Source of the DNA: Treponema socranskii subsp. socranskii VPI DR56BR1116 = ATCC 35536
GTDB taxonomy: Bacteria > Spirochaetota > Spirochaetia > Treponematales > Treponemataceae
Direction of reading: 5' to 3'
Length of the DNA: 64,000 bases
NCBI RefSeq assembly: GCF_000468115.1
Contig: NZ_AVQI01000030.1
Location: 1 to 64,000, forward strand
Position 1 is the first letter of the stretch; every line of letters starts with the position of its first letter. Both the position numbers and the translations under genes were made by a program. This document shows positions 34,227 through 43,747 of the stretch, in pieces. The notes below the pieces were generated by a model that saw only the letters and a list, made by a program, of their open reading frames with translations, ran no database searches and was not told the origin of the DNA.

Positions 34227-35969
34227 ATGTTGAAAAACGATGCGTCCAACAATTCTTTCGATAAACTCGTATCCGGTATAAGTGCGGAAGAACGACGGTT
34301 TTTGCTTGAAAGGCTAAAACAAGAACATGCGGGAAAAGTGCCGCAGTCGCTTTCGGTTCCGGACGAACAGGCATCCGATACGAGAGCGCTGCACGTACGC
34401 ATACAAACCGAATCGCTTTTGTATCGTTTTGTTTTATGGCTGCGTGCGCTGCTTACAAATCAAAGCAGGGAAACGCTCTATAATAAAGATTTTATGGCAG
34501 ATGAAGCGAAAAAGATCGCCCGTGCGCATCCGGGCTTGATCGATTTTCCGCACAGTGTTTTGGAATCGATCTTTTATGAAAAGCTCAAAGATATTCACGA
34601 CTGCGCTTCTTTTTTCAAACCCTACATTGCCCAAGCGTATGAAAACCCCGGCGAATTTTACGTCTTTTTAAGCACATTCGTCGCACCCGAAATCGCGGAA
34701 CGAATCGACAGTGAAGCCGATCCTTACTCGATCCCGTTTGACCGGCCGCTTACGAACGAATTGCGCGTTTCGCTTACACGCAAGCTCGATGCGGCGATCC
34801 GCGATATTTCAAGCGCAGCAAAAGCGAATATGTATGAAGCGGTGCGCGCCGTAGAATGGCTCAGGCAATTTACCGCTCTGCCGTATTTGCACTTTCTCGC
34901 ACAGTTTACCGCGATCGCGTCGAGCTCGTACACCTGTCCCTTTGCAAACGCACACACCGATTACCCTGCCTTTGCCCGAGTGCTGTCGAACGGAATGCTG
35001 ATTTCAAATGAAGTGCTTGAAAGCCTCTTTTTCTTTGTCCGACGAAAGATGGTGCACACGCTCGCACTTGACGCCGGTGCCGAAAAAGCGTTGAAAGACT
35101 TTTTGCAAAAGTCGGCGGCGACGCTTTCGAGCATACGCATGTTTATTGAAACCGTTCCGCTCGTCGCGATCGGACGTATCGTCCACGGAAACTGTACGTG
35201 GGTTCCCGAACCTTTCGGAGGAGCGGAAGACTGGGCGATAAAATTCCGCGGCCAATGGAAAGCGGTTTTCGATGAGCGATGGAATTCGTGGCTTGCCGAC
35301 AGAAAAAAACATCAACTTGTCGATTCGCTTACCCTGCATTTCGGACTGCAGGAATTTCCCGAACTGCCTTACCGTCCGTGGGCGTCGCTGTGGGGCGGCA
35401 TTCCGTTCCGTTGTGAAATGACGGCGGGATTTTTAGCGTGGTTTGCTTCGAATAAATACGGAGAAGCGATGCCGACGCTGACGACGCTCATGCTCGAAGG
35501 CATCTTTTTAAAAAACGAAAACCGCATCGAATTTTCCGAAGCGGTCAACGACTTTGCTTCGACAAATAAAAAAATCGAAACGTTCGCCGAATCGCTCGCC
35601 CCCCGCGGTACGAAAGGCATCGTATTTGAAAGCATCGCATCCGAGCACATACGCTCGCTGAAAGGACAGGCACGCATCGATTCGCTCATGCTCGCAATCG
35701 AAGCGGAAGTCCGCGAACTCGGCGGCGCATTTTGCAGAGAATGCCGTACAATCGAAAATATTTTTTCCGGCATCTTTAATGAAAGCAAAAGTGCCGACTA
35801 CGACGTGCTGCAAAACTTCATGACGATTCAAGGACGCGACAATCAGGATTTCAGAGACAAAATGCTCGACGTACGAAGCTTACTGCAAAATTCGTTCAAA
35901 CTGCTGGCGGAAATCGAACCCTTCAATTTGCCGCGCGAAACCCCTTCCGATGCGGCGGCGGCCGAATGA
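34227..35969 (+). CDS. Large cytoplasmic protein, probably treponeme-specific
   Basis: The 580 aa protein is mostly helical with no signal peptide. It has hydrophobic patches (RFVLWLRALL, EFYVFLSTFVAPEIAERI, LSNGMLISNEVLESLFFFVRRKM) but no clear membrane span. I recall similar long helical proteins annotated as domains of unknown function in Treponema, but cannot name the family with certainty. It overlaps pgeF by four bases (ATGA), so the two are translationally coupled. Confidence 0.7.
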   Translation: MLKNDASNNSFDKLVSGISAEERRFLLERLKQEHAGKVPQSLSVPDEQASDTRALHVRIQTESLLYRFVLWLRALLTNQSRETLYNKDFMADEAKKIARAHPGLIDFPHSVLESIFYEKLKDIHDCASFFKPYIAQAYENPGEFYVFLSTFVAPEIAERIDSEADPYSIPFDRPLTNELRVSLTRKLDAAIRDISSAAKANMYEAVRAVEWLRQFTALPYLHFLAQFTAIASSSYTCPFANAHTDYPAFARVLSNGMLISNEVLESLFFFVRRKMVHTLALDAGAEKALKDFLQKSAATLSSIRMFIETVPLVAIGRIVHGNCTWVPEPFGGAEDWAIKFRGQWKAVFDERWNSWLADRKKHQLVDSLTLHFGLQEFPELPYRPWASLWGGIPFRCEMTAGFLAWFASNKYGEAMPTLTTLMLEGIFLKNENRIEFSEAVNDFASTNKKIETFAESLAPRGTKGIVFESIASEHIRSLKGQARIDSLMLAIEAEVRELGGAFCRECRTIENIFSGIFNESKSADYDVLQNFMTIQGRDNQDFRDKMLDVRSLLQNSFKLLAEIEPFNLPRETPSDAAAAE

Positions 35970-36847
35970 CTCGTATCACCCTCGCCTGTACGGAGCCGTA
36001 CGTCGTACTTCCCTTTTATGCAAACGGTAAACCTCTTATGCGCGATGCGCCCTTTTGGGGCATGACGCTCAAACAGGCGGGAAGCATGCGATTCCGTTGG
36101 GACGAAACGAACGAAACGCGCGATACGCTGCTTAAAGAAATCGCATCGGGCAGAAGCGCTTTTCGAAACGACGTACCCTGTGAGCCCGTTCCGCTTGAAC
36201 TCCTTCATTCGAAAATCGTATACGCCGTTTCATCCGCTGCAGATACCTACGGCCGTCAAGGCGACGGTATCGTGACCGATCGCACATCGCTTATGCCCGT
36301 CGTCACGGCGGCGGACTGTATGCCGATATTTTTTTACGAACGGAAACGGGGCGTTTTCGGCGTCGTTCATTCGGGATGGAAAGGGACGGGAATCGTTACG
36401 GAAGCGATCGCCGTAATGCGGCAAACATATGGGGCGGATGTGAAATACTTATCCGTCGTACTCGGTCCGCATATACGAAGCTGCTGTTATATCGTAGACG
36501 AAGAGCGCGCATCGTATTTTAAAAAGAACTTTTGCGGCGATTGCGTACGCGAATACGAAAGCGGATATGCCAATGCCGAAAGCGTGGACACAGGCAAAAG
36601 CCGCGCTCGGCTTTCGGGAGCGGCAACTCTTTTGCAAAATGAGGGAAAGGCAAAGCGCTACCGGCTTTCGCTTGAAAAAGCAAATCTTGCGCTCCTCGAA
36701 GCCTCAGGCGTCCGCGATGAAAATATCGCCGTATGCGATGACTGCACCGGATGCGACGAACGATTCGGATCGTTCAGGCGCGAAACGGGCGGCGACATAC
36801 AAAAGCCCTTTACCGTACAGGCTGCCTTTTGCGGACGGATTCGGTGA
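35966..36847 (+). CDS. pgeF: PgeF/YfiH-LACC1 family enzyme
   Basis: The 293 aa protein belongs to the family once called polyphenol oxidase or laccase-like, now known as purine nucleoside phosphorylase/adenosine deaminase (LACC1) or a peptidoglycan-editing factor. Active-site blocks are visible: QGDGIVTDRT, AADCMPIFFYE with the zinc Cys, FGVVHSGWKGTG with the zinc His, and GPHIRSCCYIVDEE. The C-terminus carries an extra Cys-rich stretch (AVCDDCTGCDERFGSFRRE). It is translated with the preceding gene. Confidence 0.93.
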   Translation: MTRITLACTEPYVVLPFYANGKPLMRDAPFWGMTLKQAGSMRFRWDETNETRDTLLKEIASGRSAFRNDVPCEPVPLELLHSKIVYAVSSAADTYGRQGDGIVTDRTSLMPVVTAADCMPIFFYERKRGVFGVVHSGWKGTGIVTEAIAVMRQTYGADVKYLSVVLGPHIRSCCYIVDEERASYFKKNFCGDCVREYESGYANAESVDTGKSRARLSGAATLLQNEGKAKRYRLSLEKANLALLEASGVRDENIAVCDDCTGCDERFGSFRRETGGDIQKPFTVQAAFCGRIR

Positions 36848-36930
36848 GTTCGCGTACCTCATAAATTCTTACGATTTGTTACTGCCCTTAGATAAAAATT
36901 GATTTCCGGCGGCGCTGTGTATTTTCAAGC

Positions 36931-36960
36931 TTTACGGATATCGTCGTTTCGGATTATAAT
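36931..36960 (+). promoter_or_regulatory. Promoter of the DMT transporter, leaderless geometry
   Basis: TTTACG (36931-36936), 18 bases, TATAAT (36955-36960), 6 bases, ATG at 36967. Confidence 0.65.
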
Positions 36961-36966
36961 TCAAAT

Positions 36967-37860
36967 ATGCCCCACGAATACAGCAAAGCCCGCATCGCAC
37001 AAGGCGTCTTCTATATCGTCTGCGCGTCGTTTTGCTTTGCGCTTATGGGAATGCTCGTACACTTTGCAGGCGACATACCCTTTATGCAAAAAGCGTTTTT
37101 CCGCAATGTTATAGCTTTTTTTATCGCATGCGTAGTATTGATAAAAGAACAGCGCGAAGGAAAGCACCCGTTTGTACTGCCGCGAGGAAGCATCTGCCTG
37201 CTTTTTTTACGATCGCTTGCCGGTTCTCTCGCCCTATTCGGAAATTTCTATACCCTCGACAAAATCAACATCGCAGACGCATCGATTCTCAATAAAATGT
37301 CTCCGTTTTTCGCCGTCGTCTTCAGCTTTGTTTTGCTCGGGGAAAAAATTATGCCCGTTCCGCTTGCGGCGATCTGTATTTCGATTGCGGGAGCGGCTCT
37401 CGTCATAAAACCTTCGTTCGACATTGCGGCGATGCTCCCTGCACTTGTCGGATTCTTAGGAGGCGCAGGCGCGGGATTCGCATACGCGTGCGTACGCCGT
37501 TTAAGAACGATAAACGTAAACGGCAAACTCATCATCGCCTGCTTTTCGCTTCTTTCATTGCTCCTTGCCGTTCCGTTTTTACTCTTTCGGTTTTCACCGA
37601 TGACCGGCCGTCAACTGCTTATCATGTTCGGAGCGGGAATCGCGGCGGCAGGCGGACAGTTTTTTATAACCGCCGCGTACGGTGCGGCACCTGCCGCAAA
37701 GATCAGCATATTCGATTATTCGCAAATTTTATTTTCGTCGCTCATGGGATATATCGCATTCGGCCAAATACCCGATGCGATGAGTTTTGCAGGCTATGCC
37801 GTCATCATCGCTATGGCGATCGTCGTATTCGTGTACAACAGACGGCACAGCGATTATTAA
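36967..37860 (+). CDS. EamA/DMT-family transporter
   Basis: The 297 aa protein has about ten membrane helices in two EamA repeats; FCFALMGMLVHFAGDIPFMQKAFFRNV and ADASILNKMSPFFAVVFSFVLLGEK are typical of the first repeat. It is a drug/metabolite-type exporter or importer of unknown substrate in the inner membrane. Its last four bases overlap the end of the convergent 299 aa gene. Confidence 0.9.
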   Translation: MPHEYSKARIAQGVFYIVCASFCFALMGMLVHFAGDIPFMQKAFFRNVIAFFIACVVLIKEQREGKHPFVLPRGSICLLFLRSLAGSLALFGNFYTLDKINIADASILNKMSPFFAVVFSFVLLGEKIMPVPLAAICISIAGAALVIKPSFDIAAMLPALVGFLGGAGAGFAYACVRRLRTINVNGKLIIACFSLLSLLLAVPFLLFRFSPMTGRQLLIMFGAGIAAAGGQFFITAAYGAAPAAKISIFDYSQILFSSLMGYIAFGQIPDAMSFAGYAVIIAMAIVVFVYNRRHSDY

Positions 37861-38756
37861 TTATTAATTTGATTGAGGAACCACTCGTAGAGCGCATCGG
37901 TACGGCGTTTAAATGCGTCGGCCAAATCCACTTTTATAAAGAGAACGGTTACCGTCTGTTTTTGCCCCGTAACGATTGCGGCGGAAGAAAAGAAAATGCC
38001 TTCTTCGAGCGGATACGCCGAAATGCACATTTCCATTTCGCGCGCTTTTAAGCACGTCACTCCGTGATATTTCATCGGCGTACAGTTTGTGATTTCGACG
38101 AAGATTTCTGATGCCGAATCGGTGTACGTGTGGAGATACGTATTTTCGCCGAACGACGTATCTTCCTGAAACACGTAGCGTACATCGGAAGGGGGAACTT
38201 CGCTTGCAACGGGATCGGCGAGCGCATTTTCCGTATGCTCGGTATCTGCGACGTAGTACGAGCGCGTAAAAAGCGTTTTCGGCTTATAGCCCGCGCGCCG
38301 AGAAATATACGTAATGCCCTTTTGCGCGGAAACGCGTCCGAGCGCATTGTAGAGGGAAAGAAGCTTTTCGTCCGCGCTCATATTTTTCCACGAAGCGGGA
38401 TACGCGATAAGCGCACAAGATACGACGGCAAAGCCCTGTTTGCCTTGCGGAGCCACCGCAAGTTTTTGTGCGATAGCGCTCGAAGAGGGCACGTACTTTG
38501 TCAAATCTTCCCCGTTGCCGTTACCGAAGGAAATCACGTTGCCCGCCGTAAGTTCGCTTGCTTCTTTTTCGCCGATATTCGGAAGCGCATCGGAAAGGCG
38601 CTCAGTCTTTTTCGCAGCGAGTTTGTACCCGTCATCCCCGTATGAAGGAAAAACCACGGTAGACGAATCGACCGTCCCCTCATCGCCTGTAGAAGCGGAA
38701 ATCATGCAGAACGACACCGCGAGAGCGAAGACGATTTTTTTTATATTTTTTTTCAT
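37857..38756 (-). CDS. Exported protein of unknown function
   Basis: The 299 aa product has a signal peptide (MKKNIKKIVFALAVSFCMISAST). The mature part is mixed alpha/beta with GVTCLKAREMEMCISAYPLEEG and a closing helix (VDLADAFKRRTDALYEWFLNQ). I do not recognise it. It starts six bases after the argG stop without an obvious ribosome binding site, so it is probably read with argG. Confidence 0.7.
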   Translation of the reverse strand: MKKNIKKIVFALAVSFCMISASTGDEGTVDSSTVVFPSYGDDGYKLAAKKTERLSDALPNIGEKEASELTAGNVISFGNGNGEDLTKYVPSSSAIAQKLAVAPQGKQGFAVVSCALIAYPASWKNMSADEKLLSLYNALGRVSAQKGITYISRRAGYKPKTLFTRSYYVADTEHTENALADPVASEVPPSDVRYVFQEDTSFGENTYLHTYTDSASEIFVEITNCTPMKYHGVTCLKAREMEMCISAYPLEEGIFFSSAAIVTGQKQTVTVLFIKVDLADAFKRRTDALYEWFLNQINN

Positions 38757-38762
38757 GTCAAT

Positions 38763-40031
38763 TTATTCCGTAGGCCGCTTTTTCAAAGAACGGCTTTTTA
38801 CGACAGCCTGTCCTTTACCCGCTTTTTGCTCCATCATCGCGCGCACGGTAAGCGGCAAACCGAAGAGCGTGATAAAGCCGCCCGCGTCACGGTGATCGTA
38901 GAGATCGCCCGTCGTAAAGCTTGCAATGCTTTCGTTGTACAAGCTGTACGGCGAGAACGAACCCGCACCCTGCATCGTGCCCTTATACAATTTGAGGCGC
39001 ACCCAGCCGCTCACGGTCTCTTCGACTTTGTCGTTGAACGCCATGATACCGCTCATGAGAGAGGTAAACCACAAACCGTTGTAGATGAGCTCCGCCTGCT
39101 TGAGCGCGATCTGCTGCTTGTAGTGATAAGTATCGCGGTCGAGGCACAAGTGTTCAAGCTGTTCATGCGCGTAATACAAAATCGTCCCGCCCGGCGTTTC
39201 GTATACGCCCCGGCTTTTCATGCCGACGCAGCGGTTTTCGACGAGATCGATTAGTCCGATACCGTTTTTCCCGCCGATTTTGTTGAGCGTTTCCATGAGT
39301 GAAAGCGCATCCATCTTTTTTCCGTTGACCGCGACGGGAATACCTTTTTCGAATTCGATCTTTACGTATTCGGCTTTGTCGGGAGCCGCTTCCGGCAGCT
39401 TTGTGATTTTGAGCATATTTTTCCAATCGGGTTCGTTTTCCGTTTTTTCGAGTTCGAGCCCCTCGTGGCTGATATGCCAAATATTTTCGTCGCAGCTGTA
39501 CGACGACGATTTTTTTACCGGAACGGGAATGCCCCTCTTTTCAAGGTATTCGATTTCGTCTTCGCGGCTTTGGAGATCCCACTTCGGATCGCGCCACGCG
39601 GCGATGACGCGGAGATCCGGCGCAAACGCTTTGATCGCAAGTTCGAAGCGGACTTGGTCATTGCCCTTTCCCGTCGCGCCGTGACAGATCGCACAGGCTT
39701 TTTCCTGCCGAGCGTATTCGACGAGAATTTTTCCGATAAGAGGACGCGCCGTCGACGTGCCGAGCAGATATCGGTCTTCGTAGAGTGCACCGCCTTTCAG
39801 TGCAGGCCAAATATATTCTTCGATATATTCTTTTCGCGCATCGACGACATAGCATGCCGAAGCGCCCGTTTTGATCGCGCGTGCTTTTATCGTTTTCCAA
39901 TCGTCGCCTTGTCCCAAATCGATGCAGACGGCGATGACGTCGTAATCGTAATTTTCTTTTAACCACGGAATGATGACTGTCGTATCGAGCCCGCCCGAAT
40001 ACGCGAGAATCACTTTGCTTTTTTTAGCCAT
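38763..40031 (-). CDS. argG: Argininosuccinate synthase
   Basis: The enzyme joins citrulline and aspartate with ATP to give argininosuccinate, the next-to-last step of arginine synthesis. The 422 aa chain begins [24 protein letters not shown] with the ATP-binding SGGLDT loop. It continues with [15 protein letters not shown] and [22 protein letters not shown] sits seven bases before the ATG at 40031; the longer open frame upstream has no matching sequence. No other arginine gene is in the window. Confidence 0.96.
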   Translation of the reverse strand: MAKKSKVILAYSGGLDTTVIIPWLKENYDYDVIAVCIDLGQGDDWKTIKARAIKTGASACYVVDARKEYIEEYIWPALKGGALYEDRYLLGTSTARPLIGKILVEYARQEKACAICHGATGKGNDQVRFELAIKAFAPDLRVIAAWRDPKWDLQSREDEIEYLEKRGIPVPVKKSSSYSCDENIWHISHEGLELEKTENEPDWKNMLKITKLPEAAPDKAEYVKIEFEKGIPVAVNGKKMDALSLMETLNKIGGKNGIGLIDLVENRCVGMKSRGVYETPGGTILYYAHEQLEHLCLDRDTYHYKQQIALKQAELIYNGLWFTSLMSGIMAFNDKVEETVSGWVRLKLYKGTMQGAGSFSPYSLYNESIASFTTGDLYDHRDAGGFITLFGLPLTVRAMMEQKAGKGQAVVKSRSLKKRPTE

Positions 40032-40146
40032 GCGAACGCCTCTTTTCGATAAATAAATTTCTGAAAAGAATTGTAACAACAATCGTGCACTATGACAATC
40101 GCACGAATTCCCGATATCGTACACATTCGAGCAAAGTATGCGGCAA

Positions 40147-40175
40147 TTGAAAAACCGCATATTTATCGCTACAAT
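40147..40175 (+). promoter_or_regulatory. murE promoter, leaderless geometry
   Basis: TTGAAA (40147-40152), 17 bases, TACAAT (40170-40175), 9 bases, ATG at 40185. The open frame continues upstream to 40092, but those codons precede the promoter. Confidence 0.6.
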
Positions 40176-40184
40176 CGCTGTATT

Positions 40185-41939
40185 ATGGAAAAGCTCTTGT
40201 CACAATTGCTGCCTTCTTTTGCGCACAAAGCGCTTGCAGCCGACGGAATCAGCCCCGTCGAAACCGTCGATATCATGAATATTCCGATCACAAATCTCGC
40301 ATTCGATTCGCGCGACGTAAAAGAGGGTTCGCTTTTTTTTGCGCTTCCCGGAACACATCAAAACGGAAACGATTTTATATCCGAAGCGCTTGAAGCGGGC
40401 GCGAACGCAGTCGTCTATCAGGGAGATATTCCTCACGAAGTTCGACGCGAATGTGCAAACGTCATCGCGCGCCGTGCGATCGAAAGCGCCGTCGGCAAAA
40501 CGAAACGATATCTTCCGGCCTTTTTACGCGTAAACGATGCGCGTTTTGCCATGGCGCCCGTTTCCGACGCTTTTTACGATTCCCCGTCAAAGCGCCTCAT
40601 CGTCATAGGAGTGACGGGTACGGAAGGGAAGAGCAGCACGGTTTCGTTTATCTGGCAGCTCTTGCGCCTGTGCGGAGAAAAAGCGGGCTTTATTTCAACA
40701 GTCGAATATTCCCTCGGAGGCGATGCCCTCCCCAACCCCGAACATCAGACGACGCCGGAAGCGCCGATTATCCAAAACCGTCTCAACGCGATGCTCGAAA
40801 ACGGCTGTACTTATGCGGTCATCGAATCCTCTTCTCACGGGCTTTCCGTTTTGACGAACAGACTCGGCAATGTCCAATTCGACTGCGCGGTTTTTATGAA
40901 CGTTACGCTCGAACACCTCGAATTTCACAAAACCTTCGAGCAGTACCGAAGCGATAAAGCGAATCTTTTCCGCGCGCTCGACAAGTGCGACCACGTAAAA
41001 ACGATCGCCGGCACCCCGATGAAAATTCCTTCCATCGGCGTCGTCAACGCTGAAGATCCGTCGGCAGTCTATTGCATCAATTCGACAAAGCATCCCGTCT
41101 ATGCGTTTACGACCGAAGGACAGGCGGGAAAAGCCGCAGCGGAAACGGGAGCCGATGCGGTCGCCCTTCCGCCCGTACCCGAAGGAGTCCGCTGCATGAC
41201 GGCTCGGAACATCGCATCGGCGCGATTCGGTATTTCGTTTACGATCGACGCGGACGGGGACGACGCCGTATTCCGAGCGAGCGACGATCCCGCCTTTCCG
41301 AGAAAACGTCCCGTCATCCACGTCACCGCTCCGCTTCCCGGTGCGTTCAACGCATACAATCTCATGGCGTCCCTCATCGCGGTGAGCAGCGTTACGCAAA
41401 AATCCTTTGAAGAAATCGCGCATCACTTTCCGTCACTCACTCCCGTCAAAGGGCGCATGACGGTCATCGACAGGGGACAGCCCTTTGAACTCATCGTCGA
41501 TTACGCGCACACGCCTTCGTCGTTCGAAACGATATTTCCTCCGATCAGAAAAAGATGTACGGGAAGGCTTTTCGCCCTCTTCGGTTCGGGAGGAGAGCGC
41601 GATTTGACAAAGCGGCCGCTGCAGGGAGAGATTGCCGCAAAATTCTGCGACGTCATCGTACTCGCCGATGAAGATCCGCGAGGCGAAGATCCCGTAGCGC
41701 TGCTCGAAATGATCGCAAAAGGCGCCGAAAAGCGCGGCAAAAAAAAAGGCGTCGATCTCTTTATCATCCACGAGCGGCCGAAAGCGATCCGCGAAACTTT
41801 CAAAATGGCGGCAAGCGGAGACATCGTGCTGCTCCTCGGAAAGTCGCACGAAAATTCGATCATCTACAAGGACAAAACCGTACCCTACGATGAAATACGC
41901 GAAGCGCTCACCGCCCTGTCCGAACTGGGCTACGCGTAA
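40185..41939 (+). CDS. murE: UDP-MurNAc-tripeptide synthetase
   Basis: This Mur ligase adds the diamino acid to UDP-MurNAc-L-Ala-D-Glu in the cytoplasm. The 584 aa protein has [15 protein letters not shown] (ATP loop), [29 protein letters not shown], and the Lys of YRSDKANLF, which is carbamylated in the family. The substrate-specificity motif reads [10 protein letters not shown] where diaminopimelate enzymes have DNPR. Treponemal peptidoglycan is reported to contain ornithine, so an ornithine ligase is likely. At 584 aa it is longer than the usual 490-500. Confidence 0.93.
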   Translation: MEKLLSQLLPSFAHKALAADGISPVETVDIMNIPITNLAFDSRDVKEGSLFFALPGTHQNGNDFISEALEAGANAVVYQGDIPHEVRRECANVIARRAIESAVGKTKRYLPAFLRVNDARFAMAPVSDAFYDSPSKRLIVIGVTGTEGKSSTVSFIWQLLRLCGEKAGFISTVEYSLGGDALPNPEHQTTPEAPIIQNRLNAMLENGCTYAVIESSSHGLSVLTNRLGNVQFDCAVFMNVTLEHLEFHKTFEQYRSDKANLFRALDKCDHVKTIAGTPMKIPSIGVVNAEDPSAVYCINSTKHPVYAFTTEGQAGKAAAETGADAVALPPVPEGVRCMTARNIASARFGISFTIDADGDDAVFRASDDPAFPRKRPVIHVTAPLPGAFNAYNLMASLIAVSSVTQKSFEEIAHHFPSLTPVKGRMTVIDRGQPFELIVDYAHTPSSFETIFPPIRKRCTGRLFALFGSGGERDLTKRPLQGEIAAKFCDVIVLADEDPRGEDPVALLEMIAKGAEKRGKKKGVDLFIIHERPKAIRETFKMAASGDIVLLLGKSHENSIIYKDKTVPYDEIREALTALSELGYA

Positions 41940-41971
41940 GCCCAGCACTCCGCGTTTATCAGGTCGAATGC

Positions 41972-41995
41972 CGATTTTATTAATTATTAAAATCG
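41972..41995. terminator. AT-rich palindrome between murE and the ABC genes
   Basis: CGATTTTA (41972-41979) and TAAAATCG (41988-41995) are perfect arms with an 8-base loop, followed by tcttt. It probably works in both directions between the convergent genes. Confidence 0.5.
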
Positions 41996-42001
41996 TCTTT
42001 G

Positions 42002-43735
42002 CTAAATCTTCCAGCTTACGGCGAGCTTTCGCGCATCGACGAAGCGGCGGTATATGCCGTTTTTTCTCATAAGCGATGCGTGAGTTCCCTGTTCGGCGAT
42101 TTTGCCCTGATCGACTACGACGATCTGATCCGCATAGCGCACCGTTTTCAAGCGATGCGCTATCATCAAAATCGTCTTCTTTTTCGTCAGCGCGTCGATC
42201 GCTTCCATAAGTTCTTTTTCATTTTCGGGATCGACGTTTGCAGTCGCTTCGTCGAGTACGATTATCGGAGCGTCTTTCATAATCGCACGCGCGATGGAAA
42301 TACGCTGTTTTTCTCCGCCCGAAAGACTCGCCCCTCCCTCGCCGATAACCGTATCGTAGCCGTCCGGAAGAGCTGAGATAAATTCGTGGCAGCACGCTTT
42401 TTTTGCCGCGGCGATAACTTTCGACATGGGCGCGTCACTCTGCCCGAAGCGTATATTGTTCGCTATCGTATCGTGAAAGAGGTAGACGTTTTGGAAGACG
42501 AAACTGAAATTTTTCATAAGGCTGTCCATGCTGTACGCTTTTACGTCTTTGCCGCCCAAAAGCACGCGCCCTTCCTGCACGTCCCAAAAGCGCGAGATAA
42601 GACTGCACAACGTCGTCTTTCCGCCGCCCGAAGGCCCGACAAAAGCCGTCGTCGTTTTTTCGGGGATATGCAGCGACACGCCGTCGATGATCTTCCGCGT
42701 ATCGTACGAAAAGCCGATATCTTCGATATCGATATCGCATTTTTTCGGCGCAATGTCTTCACCTCTCGTATCCATCGGCTGCAAATCGAGGATGGCTTTC
42801 GCTTTATCGATACTCGCGTCGATGACGCGAAGCAGCGCGGAATAATTTCCCGCCGCATCGAGGTGAGCGTAAATCATAAACGAGCTTATGATCATAACGA
42901 CAGCGACGAGCAGATCCATAGAACCCGCGATATACAATGCTATCGAAAGCGCGCTCATCGCAACTCCGAGCGCCTTTGTGATGAAATTCTGCGCGGTCAT
43001 GTAACCGATAAATTTCATCTCCATCCGAATGTTGATATCGGCGTTGCCGTCGATCGCTTTGACGAGTTTTTTCGCGGCCGCTCCGGTCAGATTGTAGGCT
43101 TTTACTTCCGCAATGCCTTGAATATATTCGAGGATGCTCTCGACGAGGTCCGTATCGGCTTTCATCTTTTGCGGAGCAAGCATCGCCGCCTGACGCTGCA
43201 TAGCCCGGTTTACGAGCGAATAGAGCGCGAGGCCCAGAACGACGACGATGCCGATCCTCCGGTCGTAAAACAAAATCATCGCCGCAACAAGCACCGTATT
43301 TAAAATACCCTGCGTCGTCATCATCACCACCCGCGCCGCGATATCTCCGAGGCTTTCCATCGTATTCGTCGTCACGGACGTGATGGAGCCGAGACTGTTA
43401 TTGTTAAAATAGCCCATCGGAAGATAGCGCAAGTGCTCTGCGATTTCGATCCGCTTGTCCGCACATGCCGTATAGCCCGCTTCCGTTTGCAGCATCGTCG
43501 ACGTATAGCGCACAAAAAAATTGACGACCATACTGCCGAGCATGATGGCGGTACAGGTAAAGATCGTCCGGGTCGTAAGCGAGTTTGAAACGATCGCTGA
43601 AATCATAACTGCGATCGCGGGAATTTTCATCGCGTCGCACATAGCAATGACGATACCGAGCACGACGGCTATATGGAATTTCTTTTTATTGATGCCGCCC
43701 GCAAAATCAAAAAACTTAAACAATATTTTAAACAT
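42002..43735 (-). CDS. ABC exporter half, subunit 2 of a heterodimer
   Basis: The 577 aa protein fuses a six-helix transmembrane domain to an ATPase with VGPSGGGKTTLCSLI (Walker A), LSGGEKQRISIARA (signature) and IIVLDEATANVDPENE. It follows its partner after 12 bases. Paired half-transporters of this shape include multidrug exporters and the IrtAB siderophore importers; the sequence alone does not choose between them. A metal-type operator upstream of the pair makes iron uptake worth testing. Confidence 0.92.
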   Translation of the reverse strand: MFKILFKFFDFAGGINKKKFHIAVVLGIVIAMCDAMKIPAIAVMISAIVSNSLTTRTIFTCTAIMLGSMVVNFFVRYTSTMLQTEAGYTACADKRIEIAEHLRYLPMGYFNNNSLGSITSVTTNTMESLGDIAARVVMMTTQGILNTVLVAAMILFYDRRIGIVVVLGLALYSLVNRAMQRQAAMLAPQKMKADTDLVESILEYIQGIAEVKAYNLTGAAAKKLVKAIDGNADINIRMEMKFIGYMTAQNFITKALGVAMSALSIALYIAGSMDLLVAVVMIISSFMIYAHLDAAGNYSALLRVIDASIDKAKAILDLQPMDTRGEDIAPKKCDIDIEDIGFSYDTRKIIDGVSLHIPEKTTTAFVGPSGGGKTTLCSLISRFWDVQEGRVLLGGKDVKAYSMDSLMKNFSFVFQNVYLFHDTIANNIRFGQSDAPMSKVIAAAKKACCHEFISALPDGYDTVIGEGGASLSGGEKQRISIARAIMKDAPIIVLDEATANVDPENEKELMEAIDALTKKKTILMIAHRLKTVRYADQIVVVDQGKIAEQGTHASLMRKNGIYRRFVDARKLAVSWKI

Positions 43736-43747
43736 CTGTCGTATCTC

